DNA of 44,783 nucleotides from assembly GCF_003073135.1 (NCBI RefSeq), contig NZ_PGDQ01000026.1, positions 1 through 44,783 of the forward strand, written 5' to 3'. The notes below the pieces were generated by a model. It did not search any database. It had not been told where the DNA came from and saw nothing but the letters and a program-made list of their open reading frames with translations. Shown here piece after piece: positions 37,659 to 44,783 of this stretch. Position 1 is the first letter of the stretch. Each line of letters starts with the position of its first letter. Both the position numbers and the translations under genes were made by a program. Source of the DNA: Euzebya rosea (lineage in GTDB: Bacteria; Actinomycetota; Nitriliruptoria; Euzebyales; Euzebyaceae).

Positions 37659-38559
37659 GGGCAACGTCTCCGGTGGTGGCGGGGGCATCGAGCACCGCGG
37701 CCACCCGGTCGGGCAGGTCGTCGGCGTCGAGGCTCGTGCAGAGCTGGGCGAAGTCATCGGTGGGGCCGGTCCACTCGAGGTCGTCGACGGTCGTGCCGAT
37801 GTCGCCGTCGGTGACGAGGGTGGCCAGCGTGGTGAACAGCTCGGCCTCGGCCCGCGCGCCGGCCAGGGTCTCCGCCAGCCGGGCGGCGCCCCGGACCCCC
37901 TTGCCCCAGTCGGCCGGGTCGGCGGGGATGTCGGCGATGCGGCCGAACCGCGTCAGCAGCGTGGCTGCGGTCTTGGCGCCGAAGCCCGGGATGCCGGGGA
38001 AGCCGTCGGCGGTGTCGCCCACGAGGGCCAGCCAGTCGGGGATGGCCGCTGGCGGGACGCCGAACTTGTCGAACACCCCATCGGCGTCGCGGACGGTGCC
38101 ACGCATCCGGTCCCACTGCACGACCCGATCACCGACCACGCACTGCCCGAGGTCCTTGTCGGGGGTGGCGATGACCACCTGCTCGACCCGCTCGTCCGCG
38201 GCGGCCTCCGCGGCGGCGGTCGCCAGGGCGTCGTCGGCCTCGAGGTCGGTCATGGCCCACACCGTCAACCCGAGGGCGCGGAGCGCATCCTCCAGCGGGT
38301 GGAACTGCGCGGTCAGCTCCGGCGGCATCCCCTCGGAGGACTTGTACGTCGGCCACAGGGCGTTGCGGAACGACTCGATGACGTGGTCGGTCGCCACCCC
38401 GACATGGGTGACCGGGATGCCGTCGGGTCCGCCCTGCTCCAGCAACCAGACCATGCTGCGCAGCACGCCACGCACCGCCCCCCGCTCCGGGTCGTCGTTG
38501 CGGGGGGAGTAGTGGTGGCGGAACAGCTCGTAGGTGCCGTCGATCAGGTGGACGTACAT
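37654..38559 (-). CDS. 5'-3' exonuclease, PolI N-domain type
   Basis: 301 aa from ATG 38559. FEN-like nuclease fold: MYVHLIDGTYELFR with the first metal Asp, DLEADDALAT, ATPDKDLGQCV, VGDTADGFPGIPGFGAKTA with a helix-hairpin-helix for DNA. The metal-binding acidic residues are all visible. A free-standing version of the DNA polymerase I nuclease domain; likely removes flaps or RNA primers. Lies downstream of mug, 11 bp away, with a hairpin between, and overlaps the hydroxyproline gene. Confidence 0.88.
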   Translation of the reverse strand: MYVHLIDGTYELFRHHYSPRNDDPERGAVRGVLRSMVWLLEQGGPDGIPVTHVGVATDHVIESFRNALWPTYKSSEGMPPELTAQFHPLEDALRALGLTVWAMTDLEADDALATAAAEAAADERVEQVVIATPDKDLGQCVVGDRVVQWDRMRGTVRDADGVFDKFGVPPAAIPDWLALVGDTADGFPGIPGFGAKTAATLLTRFGRIADIPADPADWGKGVRGAARLAETLAGARAEAELFTTLATLVTDGDIGTTVDDLEWTGPTDDFAQLCTSLDADDLPDRVAAVLDAPATTGDVAL

Positions 38560-38564
38560 GGACC

Positions 38565-38582
38565 GGCAGCCTAGTGGCTGCC
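38565..38582 (-). promoter_or_regulatory. Hairpin just before the exonuclease start
   Basis: GGCAGCC-TAGT-GGCTGCC, perfect seven-base arms, five bases from the ATG and containing the mug stop. No ribosome site is visible otherwise, so it probably controls access of ribosomes. Confidence 0.5.
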
Positions 38583-39164
38583 CGTGACGGACAACCCGGC
38601 CGCGTGGCCGGCGGCGGCAAGCGCAGCGGCCAGTACGGGCACGGTGGCGTGGGCGTTCAGCCCCGAGGGGTTGTCGAGCAGCCAGAGGTCGGGCCGGTCG
38701 GGCTGGGGGCCGCGCTGGGCCCGTGGCTGCCCGAAGGCGACCCGGAAGGTCGTCACGCCCAGGACCGCGGTGACGGCAGGGCGATGCTCGGCGACGAAGG
38801 CGAGCAGACGTCGGCCGCCTGCGCGAAGCTCCTCCCTCGTGACCTCCGCTGCCCGCGCGGACGGGCGGGCCACCAGGTTGGTCATGCCGATGCCCCACCC
38901 GGGCAGCAGGTGCTGGTCCTCGGGACCCACGGGGTGGGGGACGAGTCCGCTGGCGGACAGGGCCGGCCAGAACCGGTTGCCGGGGCCGGCGTAGTGGCGG
39001 TTGGTGCGGGCCGAGGCCACGCCGGGGTTGATGCCGCAGACGAGCAGCCGAAGGTCGGCGTCGTCGGCCGGCAGGACGTCGTCGATGGGCTGCATGTCGG
39101 GCTCGGGGACTCGGGTCGGCACGGGCTCCGACGGTACCGCCCACACGAGGGCGTCGGTGGGCAA
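38571..39164 (-). CDS. mug: G/U mismatch-specific uracil-DNA glycosylase
   Basis: 197 aa from TTG 39164; ATG 39095 or GTG 39122 are also possible because the first ~24 residues are not conserved. Removes uracil or thymine opposite G. LLVCGINPGVASARTNRHYAGPG is the family core (GINPG active-site motif), FWPALSASGL follows, and NPSGLNAH is the second, intercalating motif. Asn in GINPG marks Mug/TDG rather than Ung. First gene of a minus-strand run with the exonuclease. CCGTCCGGACGG (39168-39179) lies just upstream. Confidence 0.88.
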   Translation of the reverse strand: MPTDALVWAVPSEPVPTRVPEPDMQPIDDVLPADDADLRLLVCGINPGVASARTNRHYAGPGNRFWPALSASGLVPHPVGPEDQHLLPGWGIGMTNLVARPSARAAEVTREELRAGGRRLLAFVAEHRPAVTAVLGVTTFRVAFGQPRAQRGPQPDRPDLWLLDNPSGLNAHATVPVLAAALAAAGHAAGLSVTGSH

Positions 39165-39252
39165 GGGCCGTCCGGACGGTGGCCGGATGGGGGAGCGTCA
39201 CCGCGGGCCACAACGGGAAGTATCGGACACCGTCCCAATCCGGAGGTCCCCG

Positions 39253-39528
39253 ATGCCACCGCGTCCCGTCCAGACCGTGCCCGCGCCCGTCCCCGCCGTC
39301 CCGTCAGCTCCCCTCGGGGGTGCCAGCCGCAGCGCCGCCGGGGAGATCGTGGTGACCACCCGGTCGGGGTCGACCTACCACGTGGCCGGCGACCTGGTGC
39401 TGCGCGAACACGACGACGGCTACACCGAGACCTACACCCTCATCGACCTCGGTGACCAGCGCCTGCGCTACACCGACGGGGAACGCGTCTTCGTGTCCTC
39501 GGCGGTCGTCTCCCGTCGGGCGGCCTGA
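39253..39528 (+). CDS. Small unknown protein
   Basis: 91 aa from ATG 39253, GGAGG at 39242-39246. Pro/Val-rich N terminus (~25 residues, no lipobox), then IVVTTRSGSTYHVAGDLVLR, YTETYTLIDL and LRYTDGERVFVSSAVV, a run of beta strands like a small barrel or SH3-type fold. No family recognised. Divergent from mug. Confidence 0.65.
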   Translation: MPPRPVQTVPAPVPAVPSAPLGGASRSAAGEIVVTTRSGSTYHVAGDLVLREHDDGYTETYTLIDLGDQRLRYTDGERVFVSSAVVSRRAA

Positions 39529-39542
39529 GCCCGCGTCAGCGA

Positions 39543-39600
39543 ACACCGTTCAGCCATCCACGAGGATCGTTTGTGCTGAACAGTGGTTTCCGATTACCGT
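39543..39600 (+). promoter_or_regulatory. Inverted repeat and promoter before the GGDEF-EAL gene
   Basis: ACACCGTTCAGC (39543-39554) and GCTGAACAGTGG (39575-39586) pair at 10 of 12 positions. TTGTGC (39571-39576), 18-bp spacer and TACCGT (39595-39600) form a fair promoter over the right arm. If used, translation would start at GTG 39610 or ATG 39625 rather than GTG 39583. Confidence 0.45.
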
Positions 39601-41661
39601 GACCCCACGGTGCAGACACACCACATGGACGGGATCCCGTGGGCGGCGGCGCTGCTCGATGACGACGGCGTGGTGGTGCGCACGTCCGACGAGTGGCGCC
39701 GGATCGCGGCAGGGGACCCAGACGGCACGACGTTCGTCGAGATCGGCGAACGGTACCTCGACGTGCTCGCCGACCGCGTGGTGGCACACGGGGACACCAC
39801 GGCGGGCAGCCTCGGCATCGTCCTCCGGCGGGTGCTCGACGGTGGCCATGCCGTCGCGCCGGTCGACTACGCCTGTCACACCCCGGAGGGCCTCGCCTGG
39901 TACCGGATCCACGTGACGGCGGTGCCCGGTGGTGGCGCCATGGTCATCCACTTGCCCGTGACCACCGAGGTCCGCGCCCGCATCGCCACGCAGAGCCAGA
40001 CGCTGGGCATCGTCGAGCTCGACACCGACCTCCGGGCTCGGTCGGTGGACGACCTCTGGGGTCGGACCCGTGGCGTCGGGGTCGGCGACGACCTCGGCGA
40101 CGGCTGGTGGGAGGCGATCCATCCTGCCGACCGGCCCGGCCTGGTGGGGTTGCTGCGCGACGTCGGCGCCGCGGACGGGTTCGCGGGTGTCCCGGTGATG
40201 ACCGACGTCCGGTTCTGGGGTGCGGAGGGGGAGGTCAGCGCCCGGGCCGAGGTCAGCGTGCACGGCAACGAGCACGGTCCGGTGGGGCTGCTCGTGGTCC
40301 TTCGCCGGCGCGACAGCCACGTCACCGGGGTCGTCGGCACCGACCGGATCGGCCGGGACGCCCTCACCGGCCTGCCGGACCGTACCGTCCTGTCGGACCA
40401 CCTGCGGCTGGCGCTCGGCCGCGCCGAACGGGACGGCCGGCGGGTCGCGCTGATGTTCCTCGACCTCGACGGGTTCAAGCCGGTCAACGACACCCACGGG
40501 CACGTGGTGGGTGATCGGCTGCTCGTGATGGTCGGGGGGCGCCTGAGTGGATGCCTGCGTCCGTCCGACCTGCTCGTGCGCCACGGCGGCGACGAGTTCG
40601 TCGTGGTGCTCACCGACGTGGACGACATGCGGGCGGTGCACGAGGTGGCGGAGCGCATGCGCGAGGCGTTGGGACGGCCCTTCGACCTCGACGGCGACCT
40701 CGTGGCGCCCCTTCGGCTTCCCGGGCTGTCGGTGTCGATCGGTGTGGCCACGGCGCGGGGTGGGGAGGACCCGTCGACGCTGCTGCGGCGTGCCGACGCC
40801 GCGATGTACCTGGCCAAGGCCGATGGCCAGGGCCTGACCCGCACCGCCGACGGCGACGTGGCCGGTGCGGGGCCCGTGGTCGACCTGTCGGCCACGATGG
40901 TCGAGCAGGCCTGGTCGGAGGGGGAGTTCGAGGTCTGGTTCCAGCCGATCGTCGACCTGGCCGACGGCAGGGTCGAGGCGGTCGAGGCGTTGCTGCGCTG
41001 GCGTCACCCGGAGCTTGGGGTGCTGCCCGCGTCGGTCTTCGTGCCGACCGCCGTGTCGTCGGGCCTCATCGCCGACCTCGGCTGGTGGGCCCTGGACCGG
41101 GCCATGTCGACGCTGCCCATCGACCTCGGCATCGACCTGTACGTCAACGTGGCGCTCAGCCAGTTCCGCGACCGTGACCGGCTCGAGGGCCTGATCGCCC
41201 GGCTGGGCAACGGTGTCCATCGCAACCGGACGGTGATCGAGCTCAGCGAGCACGTGCTGAACACCGATGGGATGTGGGTGCGCGAGGCGGTGGCGGCGCT
41301 CCGGGGGGCGAGCGCGCGGATCGCCATCGACGACTTCGGCGCGGGGTTCTCCAGCTTCTCGCGGTTGCGCCACATGCCCAACGACGTCCTGAAGGTCGAC
41401 GACAGCATCGTCCGTGGGATCGATCGCGACCCGGCCGCCCAGCGTGTCCTGGCCGGCGTGCTCACCCTCGCCGACGCGCTGGGGCTGCGGGTGATCGCCG
41501 AGGGGGTCGAGCACACCGGCGAGGTCCGCGTGCTGCGCGCCCTCGGGGTGTCGCTGGCGCAGGGGCACCTGCTGGCGCCGGCGGTGGCGTCGGAGGACCT
41601 CGGTGGGGTCATCGCGGAGATGAAGGACACCGTCGGCGGGCTGGAGCGCAGCGAGGGCTGA
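39583..41661 (+). CDS. GGDEF-EAL protein, c-di-GMP turnover
   Basis: 692 aa from GTG 39583 (39610 and 39625 possible). No membrane helix. N-terminal PAS-like sensory region ~15-250. GGDEF domain ~255-420 with GGDEF 335-339 intact and an RxxD inhibitory site at 326-329, five residues upstream. EAL domain ~435-685 with EAL 468-470, NVALSQF, ELSEH, IDDFGAG, LKVDD, AEGVEH and AQGHLL. Both halves look active, so it may make and break c-di-GMP under control of its N terminus. No receptor nearby. Confidence 0.92.
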   Translation: MVSDYRDPTVQTHHMDGIPWAAALLDDDGVVVRTSDEWRRIAAGDPDGTTFVEIGERYLDVLADRVVAHGDTTAGSLGIVLRRVLDGGHAVAPVDYACHTPEGLAWYRIHVTAVPGGGAMVIHLPVTTEVRARIATQSQTLGIVELDTDLRARSVDDLWGRTRGVGVGDDLGDGWWEAIHPADRPGLVGLLRDVGAADGFAGVPVMTDVRFWGAEGEVSARAEVSVHGNEHGPVGLLVVLRRRDSHVTGVVGTDRIGRDALTGLPDRTVLSDHLRLALGRAERDGRRVALMFLDLDGFKPVNDTHGHVVGDRLLVMVGGRLSGCLRPSDLLVRHGGDEFVVVLTDVDDMRAVHEVAERMREALGRPFDLDGDLVAPLRLPGLSVSIGVATARGGEDPSTLLRRADAAMYLAKADGQGLTRTADGDVAGAGPVVDLSATMVEQAWSEGEFEVWFQPIVDLADGRVEAVEALLRWRHPELGVLPASVFVPTAVSSGLIADLGWWALDRAMSTLPIDLGIDLYVNVALSQFRDRDRLEGLIARLGNGVHRNRTVIELSEHVLNTDGMWVREAVAALRGASARIAIDDFGAGFSSFSRLRHMPNDVLKVDDSIVRGIDRDPAAQRVLAGVLTLADALGLRVIAEGVEHTGEVRVLRALGVSLAQGHLLAPAVASEDLGGVIAEMKDTVGGLERSEG

Positions 41662-41686
41662 GGTCGGAACGGTCCCCGGGGTCCGG

Positions 41687-41739
41687 TTGACGTCGTGGAT
41701 GTCACACCCCACACTCATGGTGTACGAACACATGTTCGA
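41687..41739 (+). promoter_or_regulatory. dnaE2 promoter with LexA box
   Basis: TTGACG (41687-41692), 17-bp spacer, CACACT (41710-41715). ACGAACACATGTTCGA (41724-41739) immediately follows and fits TCGAAC-N4-GTTCGA at 11 of 12 positions; CGAAC/GTTCG is a perfect dyad. Mycobacterial dnaE2 is a known LexA target. Confidence 0.75.
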
Positions 41740-41810
41740 TACGCGATGTTCGTCCCCGACTCCTTCGGGTCGTCCTTCCCCGTCGCGCCGACCGACCAGG
41801 ACGCCTCGCC

Positions 41811-44783
41811 ATGACCGCCGACTTCGTGCACCTCGCATCCAGGACCTGCTACTCGCTGCGTGACGGGGTGATCCGCCCCCGCGAGCTCGCCAGGGCCACC
41901 GCCACCATGGGGGTCGGGGCCGCCGGGTTCGCCGACCGCGCGGGCCTGTACGGCGGGGTGCGGGTCGCCCAGGCCTGCGCGGCGGAGGGGGTCCGTCCCA
42001 TCTTCGGGGCCGACCTCGCGCTGCATCCCGAGGACGACCGTCCCGGCTGGGGGATCAGCCGCGCGTCGGCCAGCGGGATCGGTCGGGCCATGGGGCCGGG
42101 GTCGGGCCAGGCGTGGCTGGAGGACGACGCCCCCCGCGTCACGCTGATCGCTGCCGACATCGACGGGTTCGCGACCCTCAACCGGACCGTCACCGAGCAC
42201 CACCTGTCCTCGGTTCGGTCCGACCCGCACCTGCGCTGGGATGCCGCCAGCCAGCGGCTCGGTGCCACCGACGGGCTGTTCGTCATGCTGACCGACCGGT
42301 CGCCCGTGGGTCGGCTGCTGGGGGAGGGGCGGGGCGACGCCGCACGGGTCGAGGCACGTCGCTGGATGGACGTCGTGGGGCCCGACCGGCTGCTGGTCGG
42401 GGTCACCCACCACCTGGCGCCCGGCGACGACGACGTGGCTCGCCGCACCTTCGCGCTGGCCGACGAGCTGGGGCTGCGGGCGGTCGCCCACCAGGCCGCC
42501 CGGTACCTGCGTCGCGAGGACGCCAGGGTCGCCGACGTCATGGACGCCGTGCGCCAGCAGGTGCCGCTGGCCCAGCACCACTCCAGCCGTCGCAACGCCG
42601 AGGGGTACCTCAAGACCCCCGAGGAGATGGCCAGGGTCTTCGCCGAACGGCCCGATGCGCTCGCCAACACCATGTGGGTGGCGGATCGTTGCCACGTCGA
42701 CATGGGCCTGGGACGGCTGCGGGTGCCCGACTTCGCCTCTGCCTCTCCCGAGCAGGCCGCCGATCCCGGATGGGCGCTGGCCGAGCTGCGCCATCGCTGC
42801 GAGACCGGCATCAAGGAACGGTTCCCGGCGGTGGAGGACATCCACACCGACCTGCTGGACCGCGAGATGGACATGGTCCGCCAGCTCGGGCTCGCCCCCT
42901 ACTTCCTGACCGTCGCCGAGGTCATGGGACGCATCCGCGCCAAGGGCATCCTGGCCGCCTGCCGTGGGTCGGCCGCCGGGTCGCTGATCACCTATGCGCT
43001 GCGGATCTCCGACGTCGACCCGATCGCCCACGACCTGGCGTTCGAGCGGTTCATGAACCCCTACCGCGACGAGCTGCCCGACATCGACATCGATGTGGAG
43101 TCGGCCCGCCGCGAGGACATCTACCGCGACCTGCTGGACACCTACGGCGAACACCGCGTCGCCTGCGTCTGCATGGTCGAGACGTTCAAGGCCCGCATGG
43201 CCATCCGCGAGGTCGGCAAGGCCATGGGCCTGCCTGCCGGTGAGGTCGACTACATCGCCAAGTCCTTCCCGCACGTCCGGGCCGGCGACGTCCGCCCGGC
43301 GCTGGCCCACCTGCCCGAGCTGCAGGGCCTCAACATCGACTCCGGCCACCTCGCGCTGCTGTTCGACGTGGTCGAGCGGATGGACGGGTTCCCCCGTCAC
43401 GTGGCGCTGCATCCCTCGGGGGTGCTGCTGGCCGACGCGACCCTGCGCGACATCGTGCCGATGGAACGGTCGGCCGCCGGGTTCGCGATGGCGCAGTACG
43501 ACAAGGACGACGTCGAGGCCCTGGGGTTGTGCAAGCTCGACGTGCTGGCGGTCCGGATGCTCTCGAGCATGTCCCACTGCGTGGAGGAGGCCCGGCGCAC
43601 CCGCGGCATCGACCTGGACTTCGACGACGTCCCGTGGAACGACGAGGGCACCTACGAGCTGATCCGCTCGACCCGGACCCTCGGCATGTTCCAGATCGAG
43701 TCTCCCGGCCAGCGCGAGCTGATCGGCAAGTTCCAGCCCGAGCACCAGGGCGACCTGGTCGTCGACATCTCCCTGTTCCGGCCCGGCCCGGTCAAGGGCG
43801 ACATGATCAAGCCGTTCCTGCGGCGACGCCACGGGCAGGAGGGCAGCGGGGTGCCCCACCCGCTGCTGGAGCGTGCGCTGGGCGAGACCTACGGCGTGAT
43901 CGTCTACCACGAACAGGTGATGCGCTGTGTGGCCGCGGTCACCGGCTGCGACCTGGCCGAGGCCGACCTGGTCCGTCGCCGGCTGGGCGACCCGACCCAG
44001 AAGGCCGAGCTGGAACGATGGATCACGTCGGGGGCGGCCGCCCGAGGCATCGCCCCGGACGTCGCCGAGTGGCTGTGGAACGCGCTCAGCCAGTTCGCCT
44101 CCTTCGGGTTCTGCAAGGCACACGCAGCGGCGTTCAGCGTGCCGACCTACCGCTCGGCATGGCTGAAGGCCAACCTGCTGCCGGAGTTCATGGCCGGGGT
44201 GCTGACCCACGACCCCGGCATGTACCCGCGGCGGCTGATCCTCGACGACGCCCGCCAGTTCGGCGTCGCGATCCTGCCGCTGGACGTCAACGCCTCGGCC
44301 AGGGACTACCGGGTCGAGGTCGTTCCCGAGGACGAGGCGCTGGCGCTGCTGGGGGTGCGACGTCCGACCGAGCTGGGCGGCCGTGGTGAGCTGCCCCGTG
44401 GCTGGCGCTGGGACGGCGACCGGATCGTGCCCTCCGCTGGCTTCGACAAGGGCGCGGCGACACCGGGGTGGCGCTACGGCATCCGGTTGGCCCTGCAGGA
44501 CGTCGAGCGAATCGACGACCACATGATCGACTCGATCCTGGCCGGCCGGCCGTTCACCTCCATCGAGGACCTGCGCCTGCGGGCCCGCCTGTCCCAGCCG
44601 GTGGTGGAGTCGCTGGCCCACTCGGGTGCGCTGGATGCGATCGGTGGGGTGGGCCTGAAGGAGGATCGAACCCCGAGCGTCCACGCGAGGGGTGAGGACC
44701 GGACGGAGGGCCGGGGGTCTGGGGGCGAAGCCCCCAGTGTGAAGGGCCTGAAGGAGGATCGAACCCCGAGCGTCCACGCGAGG
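41811..44783 (+). CDS. dnaE2: Error-prone DNA polymerase III alpha subunit, DnaE2/ImuC type (3' end missing)
   Basis: At least 991 codons from ATG 41811, open to the last base. Translesion polymerase of the SOS mutasome. N-terminal PHP region (residues ~1-75: SLRDGVIRPRELA, GLYGGVRVAQAC) with degraded metal motifs. Polymerase core: ACRGSAAGSLI-type segment, ELPDIDIDVE (catalytic Asp pair, near residue 425), LCKLDVLAVRML (third Asp), FQIESPGQRELI, HEQVMR, QFASFGFCKAHA. A helix-hairpin-helix region ends SLAHSGALDAIGG. After that comes repeat-encoded sequence. No imuA/imuB seen. Partner polymerase DnaE1 must lie elsewhere. Confidence 0.9.
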   Translation, partial: MTADFVHLASRTCYSLRDGVIRPRELARATATMGVGAAGFADRAGLYGGVRVAQACAAEGVRPIFGADLALHPEDDRPGWGISRASASGIGRAMGPGSGQAWLEDDAPRVTLIAADIDGFATLNRTVTEHHLSSVRSDPHLRWDAASQRLGATDGLFVMLTDRSPVGRLLGEGRGDAARVEARRWMDVVGPDRLLVGVTHHLAPGDDDVARRTFALADELGLRAVAHQAARYLRREDARVADVMDAVRQQVPLAQHHSSRRNAEGYLKTPEEMARVFAERPDALANTMWVADRCHVDMGLGRLRVPDFASASPEQAADPGWALAELRHRCETGIKERFPAVEDIHTDLLDREMDMVRQLGLAPYFLTVAEVMGRIRAKGILAACRGSAAGSLITYALRISDVDPIAHDLAFERFMNPYRDELPDIDIDVESARREDIYRDLLDTYGEHRVACVCMVETFKARMAIREVGKAMGLPAGEVDYIAKSFPHVRAGDVRPALAHLPELQGLNIDSGHLALLFDVVERMDGFPRHVALHPSGVLLADATLRDIVPMERSAAGFAMAQYDKDDVEALGLCKLDVLAVRMLSSMSHCVEEARRTRGIDLDFDDVPWNDEGTYELIRSTRTLGMFQIESPGQRELIGKFQPEHQGDLVVDISLFRPGPVKGDMIKPFLRRRHGQEGSGVPHPLLERALGETYGVIVYHEQVMRCVAAVTGCDLAEADLVRRRLGDPTQKAELERWITSGAAARGIAPDVAEWLWNALSQFASFGFCKAHAAAFSVPTYRSAWLKANLLPEFMAGVLTHDPGMYPRRLILDDARQFGVAILPLDVNASARDYRVEVVPEDEALALLGVRRPTELGGRGELPRGWRWDGDRIVPSAGFDKGAATPGWRYGIRLALQDVERIDDHMIDSILAGRPFTSIEDLRLRARLSQPVVESLAHSGALDAIGGVGLKEDRTPSVHARGEDRTEGRGSGGEAPSVKGLKEDRTPSVHAR
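44652..44783 (+). repeat. 39-bp direct repeat (93-bp period) inside the dnaE2 frame
   Basis: Copies at 44652-44690 and 44745-44783 are identical, 54 bp apart. The period is divisible by three, so each copy reads GLKEDRTPSVHAR. The spacer holds CTGGGGGC-GAA-GCCCCCAG (44719-44737), a very stable hairpin with the GCGAAGC mini-loop. The window ends at the last base of copy two. Confidence 0.9.

Noticed and set aside
44652-44690. tRNA gene or remnant on the minus strand
   Set aside because: GGTTCGATC resembles a T-loop, but the flanking bases cannot form a 5-bp T-stem and no acceptor, D-arm or anticodon arm fits.
41715-44777. 1020-codon open frame on the minus strand
   Set aside because: It is the shadow of dnaE2: no recognisable domains, composition typical of antisense frames in GC-rich DNA, while the plus strand has full polymerase motifs.

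Overview
The window is 44.8 kb of very GC-rich, densely packed bacterial DNA. Its gene content points to a deep-branching high-GC Actinomycetota, plausibly a Nitriliruptoria/Euzebya-type marine lineage; the phylum is well supported and the class is a guess. The markers are a DUF222-HNH ('13E12-like') nuclease, DUF3039 and DUF6504 proteins, a PASTA-domain Ser/Thr kinase, a homodimeric AceE, actinobacterial-type SOS boxes, and TANNNT -10 hexamers a few bases before start codons, as expected for leaderless mRNAs. Both window ends lie exactly in repeats (a 36-bp tandem repeat at bases 1-72; a 39-bp direct repeat whose second copy ends at the last base), so the window looks like a complete contig broken at repeats.

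Layout. 1-2749: repeats, an SOS-type box, the HNH nuclease gene and an intergenic hairpin-repeat region. 2750-4459: small lipoprotein, membrane protein, PlsC acyltransferase. 4532-6594 (minus): glpK with a translationally coupled unknown gene. 6649-9701: coupled run pfkA - threonine aldolase - molybdopterin oxidoreductase - stand-alone receiver. 9729-11899 (minus): NAD salvage pair pncA-pncB. 11983-17364: zinc-ribbon/discoidin-like membrane protein, PASTA kinase, and an OmpR-type two-component system. 17450-20704: thiamine operon thiO-thiS-thiG-(membrane protein)-thiE. 20701-23316: Tat lipoprotein with a thioredoxin-like fold, orphan betaine/choline-type binding protein, GntR regulator. 23421-25546: arginine dihydrolase-like enzyme and ornithine aminotransferase behind a promoter with a GntR-type operator. 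25766-28493: PIG-L deacetylase, unknown protein, SOS-type promoter with a strongly folded leader and DUF6504, DUF3039, septum-formation-type lipoprotein. 28712-33532: enoyl-CoA hydratase family protein, AceE, topoisomerase IB. 33601-35172: small ORFs, DoxX, DUF6328. 35175-39164 (minus): Mug glycosylase, 5'-3' exonuclease, trans-3-hydroxyproline dehydratase-like protein, aldehyde dehydrogenase. 39253-44783: small protein, GGDEF-EAL protein, and a DnaE2-type polymerase running off the end.

How the genes fit together. The most coherent theme is DNA damage: three separate loci (HNH nuclease, DUF6504, dnaE2) each carry a near-consensus LexA box overlapping or next to a plausible promoter, with Mug, a PolI-like exonuclease and TopIB also present. 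A second theme is amino-acid nitrogen: a proposed arginine -> ornithine -> pyrroline-5-carboxylate route with its own candidate operator, plus hydroxyproline dehydration and aldehyde oxidation. Notable sequence oddities are an in-frame 93-bp repeat at the dnaE2 3' end, a ThiS ending in Gly-Gly-Cys, a TopIB gene whose conserved N terminus starts upstream of any canonical start codon and inside a hairpin, and convergent gene pairs whose stop codons form shared hairpins.
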